A program made the position numbers and the translations under genes. A stretch of DNA of 36,378 nt, from contig JAFUFE010000075.1 in assembly GCA_017470085.1 (NCBI GenBank), positions 1 through 36,378 of the forward strand, given 5' to 3'. Below, one piece after another: positions 28,372 through 36,012 of the stretch. Each line of letters begins with the position of its first letter. Position 1 is the stretch's first letter. The notes under the pieces were generated by a model. That model worked only from the letters and a program-made list of their open reading frames with translations. It had not been told where the DNA came from and did not search any database. The stretch is from Treponema sp. GTDB lineage: Bacteria; Spirochaetota; Spirochaetia; Treponematales; Treponemataceae.

Positions 28372-30284
28372 TGTGGTGCCTCCTGCAACGGCCTGACGAG
28401 TGCCCGCGCAGCGGCAGCGATATGAGCAGCCGATAGCTCCGCCGCTTCCAGTATATCCTGCCGCGTTCCGTGCGCATAAAAGCGTTCAGGGAACGCCATC
28501 ACCGCGGAACGGGGGGCACCGCTTCGCGAAAGCATCGGAGCTAGATGCTCACCGATACCCCCCGTCACGATGCCGTCTTCCACAAACAGCACGCCGTCAT
28601 AGGATGCCGCACGCAGAGTGAAATACGCCTCGTCAATCGGCTTAATGAATCTAAGCGCATAGATATCCGCCGTGATGCCGTCAGCTCCCAACATGCGGGC
28701 AGCAGCAGAAACCTCCGCATACATCCCCCCGGTGCATACCAGCAGCACGCGTTCAGGTGGCCGTCCAGCGCCAGAGTCTACTGCCGCTTGAAACGTTTCG
28801 GCAGCGATAAACGTACCGCGGCCGACGGCAACGGGAGCAGAAAACGCCGGCGCTTCAGGCGGACAAGACAATTTCGGATACCGGATCACCACAGGACACG
28901 CGGCGGCGACCGCCCAAGACAGACACTGCGTCAAATCGGCAGCACTCGCCGGAGACAAAATGCATATGTCCGGAATCGGTCGCAACAGCGCGATGTCGAA
29001 CAACCCCTGGTGCGTCTCGCCGTCACCCGGCACCACGCCGGCACGGTCACAGACGAGCACGACGTGCGCCTGGGCGAGTGCGATATCCTCAATGATTTGG
29101 TCGATCGCCCGCTGCAAAAACGTAGAATAGATGCAGACCACCGGAACGAATCCGCCGCGTGCCATCCCACCGGCAAACGTCACGGCGTGTTGCTCGGCGA
29201 TACCGACATCAAAAAAACGGTCAGGGAAATGGCGCGCAAACGACGCAAGGCCAGTCCCCTGCGCCATCGCCGCTGTAACGGCAACCACATCGCGCCGTGC
29301 CGTACCAAGGTGCACCATCGCGTCACTGAACACGTCTGTAAAGCTGTGCGCACGAACCTGCGCTACAACACCTCCGCTCGCCGCAAGCGGCCTGACGCCG
29401 TGAAAAACATCAGGCGCATCCTCCGCTTGCCGATAGCCGCGTCCCTTTTTAGTGACGACATGGACAACAACTGGCTTGTGCAGCCGGCAAACACGGCGCA
29501 ACACTTCTTCGAGTACCTTTTCGTCGTGGCCGTTCAGCGGACCAACATACTCAAAATCCAAATCAACAAAGAGATTGTTCGTAAGCAGCAATCCTTTGAG
29601 TGCGCGCTTAAAGCGGACGATAAATTTTTCAAGAAATTTGTTCACCTGCGGGATGCGGTCAACCGCCCGATCGATACGGTAGCGAAACGACTGATACTGT
29701 GCCGACATCGTTATGCGCGAAAGGTACCGGCTTACGGCGCCGGTGCTGTGGTCTATCGACATCTGGTTATCATTCAGAACGACGATGAGGTTACGGGCAA
29801 GCTGCCCCGCATGAGACAGCGCCTCAAATGCCATCCCCCCCGTCAGCGCACCATCGCCGATAACGGCAACCACTTTGTCGTTTTTTCCCGCCAAATCCCA
29901 CGCCATGAGCAGTCCGAGCGCGGATGAAATCGACGTTGACGCGTGACCGGTATCAAAAAAATCGTGCACGCTCTCCGCGCGTTTCGGAAATCCTGACAGT
30001 CCGCCAGCGCTCCGAATCGTACCGAATGCGTCATACCTGCCGGTCAGCAGCTTGTGGGCGTAGCACTGATGTCCGGTATCCCAGACGATAGCATCCTGCG
30101 GACTGGAGAACACGCGATGCAGCGCAATCGTCAATTCGACCACGCCGAGGTTGCTCGCCATATGGCCGCCGTTTTTCTGTACCGTCTCGATTATGGTACG
30201 CCGAATTTCTCGTGCCAGCACGGGAATCTCGGTGCGGGAAAGCTGTTTTACATCATCCGGTGAATGAATGCGGGAAAGAATCAT
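28368..30284 (-). CDS. dxs: 1-deoxy-D-xylulose-5-phosphate synthase
   Basis: This 638-residue thiamine-diphosphate enzyme condenses pyruvate and glyceraldehyde-3-phosphate, the first step of the MEP isoprenoid pathway. Recognisable parts: GGHMASNLGVVELTIALHRV, DTGHQCYAHKLLTGR, the ThDP motif VVAVIGDGALTGGMAFEALS, LNDNQMSIDHSTG, and in the second half DVGIAEQHAVTFAGGMARGG (catalytic Glu), VVCIYSTFLQRAIDQIIEDI, DGETHQGLFDIALLR and a C-terminal transketolase domain with FVEDGIVTGGIGEHLAP. Length is normal. It heads the seven-gene operon. An intrinsic terminator sits just upstream, and only a weak promoter (TTGCGC-17-TGTAAA) is visible. Confidence 0.96.
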   Translation of the reverse strand: MILSRIHSPDDVKQLSRTEIPVLAREIRRTIIETVQKNGGHMASNLGVVELTIALHRVFSSPQDAIVWDTGHQCYAHKLLTGRYDAFGTIRSAGGLSGFPKRAESVHDFFDTGHASTSISSALGLLMAWDLAGKNDKVVAVIGDGALTGGMAFEALSHAGQLARNLIVVLNDNQMSIDHSTGAVSRYLSRITMSAQYQSFRYRIDRAVDRIPQVNKFLEKFIVRFKRALKGLLLTNNLFVDLDFEYVGPLNGHDEKVLEEVLRRVCRLHKPVVVHVVTKKGRGYRQAEDAPDVFHGVRPLAASGGVVAQVRAHSFTDVFSDAMVHLGTARRDVVAVTAAMAQGTGLASFARHFPDRFFDVGIAEQHAVTFAGGMARGGFVPVVCIYSTFLQRAIDQIIEDIALAQAHVVLVCDRAGVVPGDGETHQGLFDIALLRPIPDICILSPASAADLTQCLSWAVAAACPVVIRYPKLSCPPEAPAFSAPVAVGRGTFIAAETFQAAVDSGAGRPPERVLLVCTGGMYAEVSAAARMLGADGITADIYALRFIKPIDEAYFTLRAASYDGVLFVEDGIVTGGIGEHLAPMLSRSGAPRSAVMAFPERFYAHGTRQDILEAAELSAAHIAAAARALVRPLQEAPQ

Positions 30285-30307
30285 TTTTTACCGCTTTTTA
30301 CAGCGCG

Positions 30308-30346
30308 AAAAAAAAGACCGCGCAAGCCTCACAACTTTCCGCGGCC
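30308..30346 (-). terminator. Intrinsic terminator after the ribosomal mini-protein gene
   Basis: On the minus strand GGCCGCG pairs with CGCGGTC (one G-U), with a 17-nt loop, and is followed by TTTTTTTT. It separates the ribosomal mini-protein gene from dxs. Confidence 0.75.
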
Positions 30347-30376
30347 ATCCTCATGTCTTTAGAGAGCGTTTAAATG

Positions 30377-30466
30377 CTACTTATTCTTATGGCGATTCCG
30401 CCGGAGCATCTTCTTCCGCTTGTGCGTCGCCATCTTTTGCCGTTTTCTTTTTTTTCCACAGGGCAC
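30377..30466 (-). CDS. AURKAIP1/COX24-type ribosomal mini-protein (bS22-like)
   Basis: A 29-residue, extremely basic protein (MPCGKKRKRQKMATHKRKKM, then LRRNRHKNK) is encoded from GTG 30466 with TAGAGGAG 7 nt upstream. The K-R-x-K-M-x-x-H-K-R-K-K-x-x-R-x-x-R pattern is that of the AURKAIP1/COX24 domain, found in mycobacterial bS22 and in short proteins of spirochaetes and Bacteroidetes. It would sit in the small ribosomal subunit. A TTGACG-17-GATACT promoter lies 43 bp upstream and an intrinsic terminator just downstream, so it forms its own highly expressed unit. It is too short for most gene finders. Confidence 0.85.
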   Translation of the reverse strand: MPCGKKRKRQKMATHKRKKMLRRNRHKNK

Positions 30467-30508
30467 AATACATCTCCTCTATTACAGTTGCAAAAATTAT
30501 AGCGCTTT

Positions 30509-30537
30509 AGTATCGCAGATATATCAACTTACGTCAA
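30509..30537 (-). promoter_or_regulatory. Promoter of the ribosomal mini-protein gene
   Basis: TTGACG (30537-30532), 17-bp spacer, GATACT (30514-30509) on the minus strand, leaving a leader of about 36 nt with a strong ribosome-binding site. Confidence 0.65.
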
Positions 30538-30600
30538 GTACGGCAGAGGAAATCGCCACGAGTTCACGCGCACGACCAGCCGCGCCGGAACAGCTGCCCG

Positions 30601-30795
30601 TCAGTTCGATTCTATCCGATAAGTCACTTCGCGGTCAAAAAGCTGCCGCGCGCCCAGGGAGACGACTTTGCCGTCGTTGTCGTCTATCTCCGGATCGCTG
30701 ATCTTTGCGAGCTGAAACGCTCGGCGGCTCGCTGCCACCGTGATTTCGTAGATGTTCTCTGTGTATTTAACTAATTTCTCAAGGGGAAAAATCAT
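30601..30795 (-). CDS. rpoZ: RNA polymerase omega subunit
   Basis: This 64-residue protein shows the omega core: LEKLVKYTENIYEITVAASR and RRAFQLAKISDPE, matching the N-x-Y-x-x-T..A-x-R-R-A-x-Q-L pattern. It is a little shorter than the usual 70-90 residues. Omega helps beta-prime folding and assembly. The start ATG 30795 follows TGAGGTGAACG. Its promoter TTGACA-18-TATACT lies at 30825-30854. The ribosomal mini-protein follows 134 nt downstream. Confidence 0.85.
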   Translation of the reverse strand: MIFPLEKLVKYTENIYEITVAASRRAFQLAKISDPEIDDNDGKVVSLGARQLFDREVTYRIESN

Positions 30796-30824
30796 CGTTC
30801 ACCTCACGCATTGATACAGAAAAC

Positions 30825-30854
30825 AGTATACTACATGAGCGGGTCTGCTGTCAA
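30825..30854 (-). promoter_or_regulatory. Promoter of rpoZ
   Basis: TTGACA (30854-30849), 18-bp spacer, TATACT (30830-30825) on the minus strand. It gives a leader of about 23 nt containing GAGGTGA, so rpoZ has a normal leader. Confidence 0.75.
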
Positions 30855-30955
30855 GGTGAAAGCGTCCACAGGAAATGAACTCGCACCGGGAAGAAGCCGC
30901 GCTCACGCAGGTACACCCGACCGCACGCGGCCACAACAGAGAATTGGGCTGTTCA

Positions 30956-30965
30956 CCCCCCCCCC
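30956..30965 (+). repeat. Homopolymer C10 upstream of the lipoprotein promoter
   Basis: Ten C in a row, 56 bp before the -35 box of the lipoprotein gene, in an otherwise gene-free 262-bp space between rpoZ and the lipoprotein. Treponema pallidum uses poly-G tracts upstream of some tpr genes to vary expression; this one is farther away. Confidence 0.9.
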
Positions 30966-31021
30966 GTCATATATAAAAAAAGATTTCTTTGTGCTGTTCT
31001 TTATGCGTCCACCGATAATAA

Positions 31022-31050
31022 TTGCACAGCGTAAAAAAAATCAGTATACT
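31022..31050 (+). promoter_or_regulatory. Promoter placed for a leaderless lipoprotein mRNA
   Basis: TTGCAC (31022-31027), 17-bp spacer, TATACT (31045-31050), then 7 nt to ATG 31058. An upstream in-frame ATG at 31022 lies inside the -35 box and is unlikely to be used. Confidence 0.65.
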
Positions 31051-31057
31051 TACTGGC

Positions 31058-32080
31058 ATGGAAACAACTTCATATGTAGAGCTTCATGGTGCTTACGGTG
31101 ATAAGCACAAAATAATCGAAACGAGGAGCAGTAGACGAAAAAGAATACGGGATGGGCTTTTTACCGCACTGATAGCGTTCGGCATAAGCGGCTGCATCTC
31201 CACCGCACGACACGAAACCACACCGGAGCCCCCGCTCCCTGATGTGGTACCGGTGGAATACCGTTCTCCTGAAAATCAAGCGTTTCTTGAACGCATAGAC
31301 GGCATAACGCTCCGCATCACGGGACGCCCAGCCGCCACGCGAAAAAACCGAGCGTTCTCCCGACCGTATACCGTTACCGTCACGGATAGCGATGGAGCAC
31401 CCGTCACTGATTTTCCGCTCGCGCTGTCATATCCGTCAGCGCGGCAGACTGACGGCATACAGTACGCAACCGAACTGCGGGTAACCGACGGCAGCGGCAC
31501 GGTGACGTTTACCCCACCGGTGCCAGCATTCGCCGTAGACGATGTGGTGAGCGTAGCCCCTGCTCCGCCTGCTGCTCCGGATAACGCCGTTACGAAAGCG
31601 GTACAGGAAAAAACGGTCAACGCGCCCTATCAGGTGAGCACCGACTATGCCGGCGCAAACGGCATTCTCTATGTATTTGACTACAATCAGGCGGGACGCG
31701 CAACTGCAAACTCGCTCGCTTTTCTGCGCGCCATGAGGAACAACGGCTTCAATGTGGGCAATTCGCCGCTCAACTCAAGCACCTACCTTGACGGCCCGGT
31801 GAGCACCATCTACGCGCGAACAAAGGCGATTGTCGGCAATGCCTATACGCTGATGGTAAGCGGCCGTGTACAGTACGCAGCGCCGGTCGCCGTTGAACAG
31901 CGGAAATACACTGTCAGCCTGACGGCGTCCATCACTGTTACCGCGATGGCGACAGGAGCGGTGCTGTTGGAAACAACACAGACGCATTCGGTCACAGCGC
32001 GCACAGAAGACGAGGCGCTCTCCCAATGCCGCGAACAGCTTGCCGAACACGTCGTTCGGTTTATGCTGTACAATCTATAA
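31058..32080 (+). CDS. Lipoprotein of unknown function
   Basis: This gene encodes 340 residues from ATG 31058. After a 31-residue polar and basic N-tail comes a hydrophobic segment (DGLFTALIAFGISGC) with Cys46 as probable lipidation site; the box I-S-G-C fits relaxed spirochaetal lipoboxes. The middle part (about 90-175) has Ig-like strands (RPYTVTVTDSDGAPVTDFPL, GSGTVTFTPPVP). The C-terminal half (ILYVFDYNQAGRATANSLAF ... TVSLTASITVTAMATGAVLL ... REQLAEHVVRFMLYNL) resembles FlgT/CsgG-like periplasmic domains in pattern only. The N-tail is unusually long; a start nearer the hydrophobic part is not available in frame. An envelope role is likely; the function is unknown. Confidence 0.78.
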   Translation: METTSYVELHGAYGDKHKIIETRSSRRKRIRDGLFTALIAFGISGCISTARHETTPEPPLPDVVPVEYRSPENQAFLERIDGITLRITGRPAATRKNRAFSRPYTVTVTDSDGAPVTDFPLALSYPSARQTDGIQYATELRVTDGSGTVTFTPPVPAFAVDDVVSVAPAPPAAPDNAVTKAVQEKTVNAPYQVSTDYAGANGILYVFDYNQAGRATANSLAFLRAMRNNGFNVGNSPLNSSTYLDGPVSTIYARTKAIVGNAYTLMVSGRVQYAAPVAVEQRKYTVSLTASITVTAMATGAVLLETTQTHSVTARTEDEALSQCREQLAEHVVRFMLYNL

Positions 32081-32157
32081 ACTGGCATGATATTCTATGC
32101 TCAATATAAAAACGGAGCAGCACAGACAGGTGGCTCTTTAAAAAAGGACGGAAGCGC

Positions 32158-33576
32158 ATGAAGTACACTGATACACGGGACCGGCAGGTGAGCGTATCAT
32201 TTAAGGATGCGGTTATGGGCGGCATGAACGCACAGACGGGAGGGCTGTACGTTCCCTGTTCGTTTCCAGCGCTCGATGCAGCATTTTTGAAAAAAACGCC
32301 GACACCGAGTTTTCACAGCATCGCATACGCCATGGCACAGCCATATCTAGACGGCGAAATTCCTGCCGTCGACCTGCACGAGATCATTCAAGACGCCTAT
32401 CCGTTCGTCCCCAAGATACAACCGCTCGACCGTACGTCTGCCGTGCTTGAGCTGTTCCACGGACCGACGTGTGCGTTCAAAGATTTCGGCGCGCGGTTCA
32501 TGGCACGGGTTATGGCGTACTTCAACCGCACGGAAGAGCAACCGCTCCACATTCTGGTTGCGACGTCCGGCGATACCGGAAGCGCCGTTGGCAGCGCGTT
32601 TCACCACGTACCGGGCATCGACGTTACGATACTGTACCCGGACGGAAAAATTTCAGCGCTCCAAGAAAAACAGCTCGCAACGTTTACCGACAACGTCCGC
32701 GCGCTCAAAGTGAACGGCACCTTCGACGACTGCCAAAAACTCGTGAAAACGGCATTTACCGACGGCACACTCCGCACGCGCTTTCGCCTGTCATCGGCAA
32801 ATTCTATCAATATCGCCCGGCTCTTGCCGCAGGCGTTCTACTACATGTACGCCGCGCTCACCGTCCGAGAACGCTATGCCCGGGGACGGACGCTTTCTCC
32901 CCCTGCAATCATCATGTCGGTACCGTCAGGTAATTTCGGCAACTTGACGTCGGGCGTGATCGCGCGCATGATGGGCGCCCCCATCACCGGCTTTATCGCC
33001 GCAACAAACAGCAACCGCACCATTCCCGACTGGCTCGCAACCGGAACGTACGATCCGCGGCCGTCTGTCGAAACATACGCAAACGCGATGGACGTCGGGG
33101 CGCCAAGCAACTACGAGCGCATCGCACACCTCTATACGCTTGAAGATGTGCGGAAATTGTGCGCATCGTTCTGGACGGACAACGCCGGTATCAAAAAAGC
33201 GATTACGTCCTGTATGACGCGCACCGGCTATATCTTTGACCCGCACGGTGCGATTGGCTGGCAGGCGTGGTACGATCTGGTGCACGGCGCGCTGGGGACG
33301 ACTTCAGACGGTACGGCGCATGACTGGCAAACGCCGGGCGTTACCCCCACTATTCCTGACTGGGCACCCGCGCTTGCCAGTAACAACGCAGTCGGCGTCA
33401 TCCTTGAAACAGCGCATCCCGGAAAGTTTCCCGCGGTCGTCTCCGAAGCGATCGGTTGTGAACCGCCAATGCCACAGGCATTGCTCGACATACTACGGCT
33501 GCCCGACCGTGCCATCCCGATGGAGAACGATTATGCGCAGTTCAAATCGTGGCTGACCGATACATTCACGCGGTAA
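32158..33576 (+). CDS. thrC: Threonine synthase
   Basis: This 472-residue PLP enzyme turns O-phosphohomoserine into threonine. The PLP lysine is Lys108 in LFHGPTCAFKDFGARF. VATSGDTGSAVGSAFH binds the phosphate, followed by FDDCQKLVKTAFTD, SANSINIARLLPQAFYYMYA and PSGNFGNLTSGVIARMMGAP. N-terminal domain MKYTDTRDRQVSVSFKDAVM is typical of the bacterial long form. The start ATG 32158 is behind AAAAGGACGGAAGCGC. No other threonine-pathway gene lies nearby. Confidence 0.95.
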   Translation: MKYTDTRDRQVSVSFKDAVMGGMNAQTGGLYVPCSFPALDAAFLKKTPTPSFHSIAYAMAQPYLDGEIPAVDLHEIIQDAYPFVPKIQPLDRTSAVLELFHGPTCAFKDFGARFMARVMAYFNRTEEQPLHILVATSGDTGSAVGSAFHHVPGIDVTILYPDGKISALQEKQLATFTDNVRALKVNGTFDDCQKLVKTAFTDGTLRTRFRLSSANSINIARLLPQAFYYMYAALTVRERYARGRTLSPPAIIMSVPSGNFGNLTSGVIARMMGAPITGFIAATNSNRTIPDWLATGTYDPRPSVETYANAMDVGAPSNYERIAHLYTLEDVRKLCASFWTDNAGIKKAITSCMTRTGYIFDPHGAIGWQAWYDLVHGALGTTSDGTAHDWQTPGVTPTIPDWAPALASNNAVGVILETAHPGKFPAVVSEAIGCEPPMPQALLDILRLPDRAIPMENDYAQFKSWLTDTFTR

Positions 33577-33700
33577 GCACACATCCGTTTTCTCTTTATC
33601 ACAGAACCGCAAACGGTGCGCCGAATGCCTACGAAGCGACAGCCCTCGCGGCAAAGCAAAATGCAGCGGCCGGCCGAAACGCTGCAGTGCGTGTTTCTAC

Positions 33701-33729
33701 TTGCGGTTCAACACGAATCGGATTATACT
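33701..33729 (+). promoter_or_regulatory. Promoter placed for a leaderless ankyrin-protein mRNA
   Basis: TTGCGG (33701-33706), 17-bp spacer, TATACT (33724-33729), then 6 nt to ATG 33736. Confidence 0.55.
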
Positions 33730-33735
33730 GTGCGC

Positions 33736-35340
33736 ATGCGCATGCGAATACGATTACGCACGGTGATTCAATGTGTGGCAGCGGTTGTCTATCTGTGTCT
33801 ATCGTTAGCGCCAATCCACGCATCTGGCAGAAAAGATCAAAAAGCAGCATATAGTGCTCTCATCGCATCCGGAACCGCAGGTGACATCAAAAAACAGCTT
33901 ACCCGCGATGGCCGGTTTCTAACGTTCCGCACCGAAACGGGCGACAACATACTCATGCAGGCGCTCACAGCAGGCAGGGACAGTGTTATCATCGGGCTCT
34001 TGCTCCAAGCAGGTGCAAATCCGACAGAAAAAAACGCCGACGGCCAAACGGCAGTTATCTATGCCGCTCGTTTTTCAACCGACGAGGCGATTATCCGCGC
34101 GGTCGTTTCCTATGGCGCACCGCTTAAACGCACGGTGCAGAACCGCCTGTTGCAGAGAGATGCCGCACAGAAAGACGCCGTCGACTACGCGTATGAAACA
34201 AACAACGCCGCCGCGATCGCTGTAGCGCGGGACTACCTGTCGGCAAAGACCATGGCCATCCACGAATTGCACATCCACAGCGGAAACATTGCGGCAACCT
34301 ATCAACCTGGTCAAGAAAAACCGGCAGAACAGCCTCCAGCAAACGATGCCGCGACGGACGATCTCCCCCCCACCGCAGATCCACCGCCAGCACAAACGGC
34401 AGCCGTCATTGAACCGCCGCGTGTTTCAGAACCGCCTCACCGCCCCGCCGCCGCTCCACAGCAGGACAACGCTCCGGCTGCCGCTGAGCGCGCCGGGCAA
34501 TCGCCTTCCCCGCCAGAGCTTGTGCGGAATGCCCCGGATACACCGAAAGCATCTCCGCCACGCACCGAACCTTCTCTGGCTCCGGTCCTGCCGGCGGTGC
34601 CGCCATCAGGAGAGAAAGCGCGGGCCGCAAACCGCATCTATCTCTTTGACGGTATCGAGCCTTCGCAAAAAACGACGCCGGTAGCGGTGCCGAATCCACA
34701 GCCTCTTATAGATGTATCAGGGGCAGATGCATACGGCAAAACGCCGCTCATGAAAGCGGCACAAGCTGGCGACAGCACGGCTCTCTCCGCCATACTCCGC
34801 ACCGGCGCAGCGGTGAACGCACGCGACAGCGAAGGCTGGACAGCGCTCATGTACGCGGCGCGGTATCAGCCGGATGAAGCGATCATTACCCAGCTCATCG
34901 CTTCTGGTGCCGATATCACGCTCAAAAACAATTACGGGCTGACGGCGCTCGAAATCGCAGCGAGTTACGCACAGACCGAGCGCACCATCGCACCGCTGCT
35001 TGCAGCACAGAGCGCACACAACGGCGAGATAACGAGCGCCTTTATCCACGCGCTGACCGCTTCCACAGGAAGAAGCAGCGCCCAGCAAAAGACCATCGTG
35101 CTTTTATTTCTGAACAGTGGGGCAGACGTGAATAAGTTCTATCACGGCAAAACGCCGCTCATGTACGTTGCCCAAACCGCATCGTCGACAGAGCTGCTCA
35201 AACTGTTGCTCGACCGCGGTGCACGGGTCAATATGTACTCAACCGACGGGCACACGGCATTCTACTATGCACAAAACAACCGCGCCCTACCGCACGACGA
35301 CATCTATTGGTCACTGAACCGCGGACACACGGGAAACTGA
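33736..35340 (+). CDS. Exported ankyrin-repeat protein with proline-rich linker
   Basis: This gene encodes 534 residues from ATG 33736, chosen because it gives a proper signal peptide (MRMRIRLRTVIQCVAAVVYL, cleaved near APIHASG); the frame is open 40 codons upstream. Ankyrin repeats occur in two blocks. The N-terminal one (about 70-130) has TGDNILMQALTAGRDSVIIG and DGQTAVIYAARFSTDEAIIR. The C-terminal one (about 330-520) has YGKTPLMKAAQAGDSTALSA, EGWTALMYAARYQPDEAIIT, YGLTALEIAASYAQTERTIA and HGKTPLMYVAQTASSTELLK. Between lies a Pro/Ala-rich, probably unfolded stretch (about 195-300). It is a periplasmic scaffold for protein contacts, target unknown. rsmD follows 2 nt later. Confidence 0.85.
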   Translation: MRMRIRLRTVIQCVAAVVYLCLSLAPIHASGRKDQKAAYSALIASGTAGDIKKQLTRDGRFLTFRTETGDNILMQALTAGRDSVIIGLLLQAGANPTEKNADGQTAVIYAARFSTDEAIIRAVVSYGAPLKRTVQNRLLQRDAAQKDAVDYAYETNNAAAIAVARDYLSAKTMAIHELHIHSGNIAATYQPGQEKPAEQPPANDAATDDLPPTADPPPAQTAAVIEPPRVSEPPHRPAAAPQQDNAPAAAERAGQSPSPPELVRNAPDTPKASPPRTEPSLAPVLPAVPPSGEKARAANRIYLFDGIEPSQKTTPVAVPNPQPLIDVSGADAYGKTPLMKAAQAGDSTALSAILRTGAAVNARDSEGWTALMYAARYQPDEAIITQLIASGADITLKNNYGLTALEIAASYAQTERTIAPLLAAQSAHNGEITSAFIHALTASTGRSSAQQKTIVLLFLNSGADVNKFYHGKTPLMYVAQTASSTELLKLLLDRGARVNMYSTDGHTAFYYAQNNRALPHDDIYWSLNRGHTGN

Positions 35341-35342
35341 CG

Positions 35343-35960
35343 ATGCGCATCACTGGAGGCATGCTCGCTGGCCGCACCATTCAGTGTCCTCCCGGCGTTA
35401 TCAGGCCGGCAATGGACCGCATGCGAGAATCGTGTTTTGCCGTTCTCGGCGACATGAGTGGCACGTCATTTTTAGACCTGTTCTCCGGTTCTGGCTCGAT
35501 TGCCATTGAAGCTGCGTCCCGCGGTGCGGCGGTGGTGGAGCTCTGCGAAAAAGACCGCACGAAAATCCAAACTATCCTCAAAAACGTCGCAGTAACCGAA
35601 CGCGAACTCGGGGTCAAAATTCGCTGTCATTTTATGCCCGTGGAATATTTCCTCAAACGGTGCCACCGCCAGTTCGATTGCATCTTTTTTGACCCGCCCT
35701 TCCCCTATCAGTTTCATGAAGCGCTCTTGCAGCTTGCCGAAGAAAAAAAAATACTGGCCGCGGGTGGGCGTCTCCTTATCCACCGCCCGCAGGAAAAAGA
35801 GCTGCCCCAAACCATCGGTACCCTAATCCGCACCGACCAGCGTACGTACGGCCGTTCCATCGTCGATTTCTATAGGGAAAAAAACGCTCCCGTACCACTG
35901 CCGGCAACAACCGTGCGGATGGAGCAGGTATTTCCGCCAAAATGCGCCCCCGAGGATTGA
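35343..35960 (+). CDS. rsmD: 16S rRNA guanine-N2 methyltransferase RsmD
   Basis: This gene encodes 205 residues from ATG 35343; an upstream GTG would run 36 nt into the ankyrin gene. The family N-terminus MRITGGMLAGRTIQCPPGVI RPAMDRMRES is followed by the AdoMet motif FLDLFSGSGSIAIEAASRGA (about 43-60) and catalytic motif FFDPPFPYQF (DPPF about 117-120). It methylates G966 of 16S rRNA in E. coli numbering. The C-terminal 20 residues extend beyond the usual 185-190. It is co-transcribed with the ankyrin gene (2-nt gap). Confidence 0.93.
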   Translation: MRITGGMLAGRTIQCPPGVIRPAMDRMRESCFAVLGDMSGTSFLDLFSGSGSIAIEAASRGAAVVELCEKDRTKIQTILKNVAVTERELGVKIRCHFMPVEYFLKRCHRQFDCIFFDPPFPYQFHEALLQLAEEKKILAAGGRLLIHRPQEKELPQTIGTLIRTDQRTYGRSIVDFYREKNAPVPLPATTVRMEQVFPPKCAPED

Positions 35961-35985
35961 CAGTTCTATCATCTTTGGTAATAAT
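35957..35985 (+). promoter_or_regulatory. Promoter of the last small gene
   Basis: TTGACA (35957-35962, overlapping the rsmD stop), 17-bp spacer, AATAAT (35980-35985). It leaves a leader of 20-30 nt. Confidence 0.55.
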
Positions 35986-36012
35986 ACACGTAATGACAAT
36001 ACACGCAGGGTA

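Noticed and set aside
28545-29927. 460-codon open frame on the plus strand opposite dxs
   Set aside because: It lies entirely antisense to a perfect dxs gene, its translation is Arg/His-rich without domains, and it has no ribosome-binding site; it is a by-product of codon bias in the GC-rich gene.
31086-31115. Nine-codon leader peptide inside the lipoprotein N-terminal region
   Set aside because: The frame is very short, has no ribosome-binding site, and nothing in it suggests attenuation (no codon runs).
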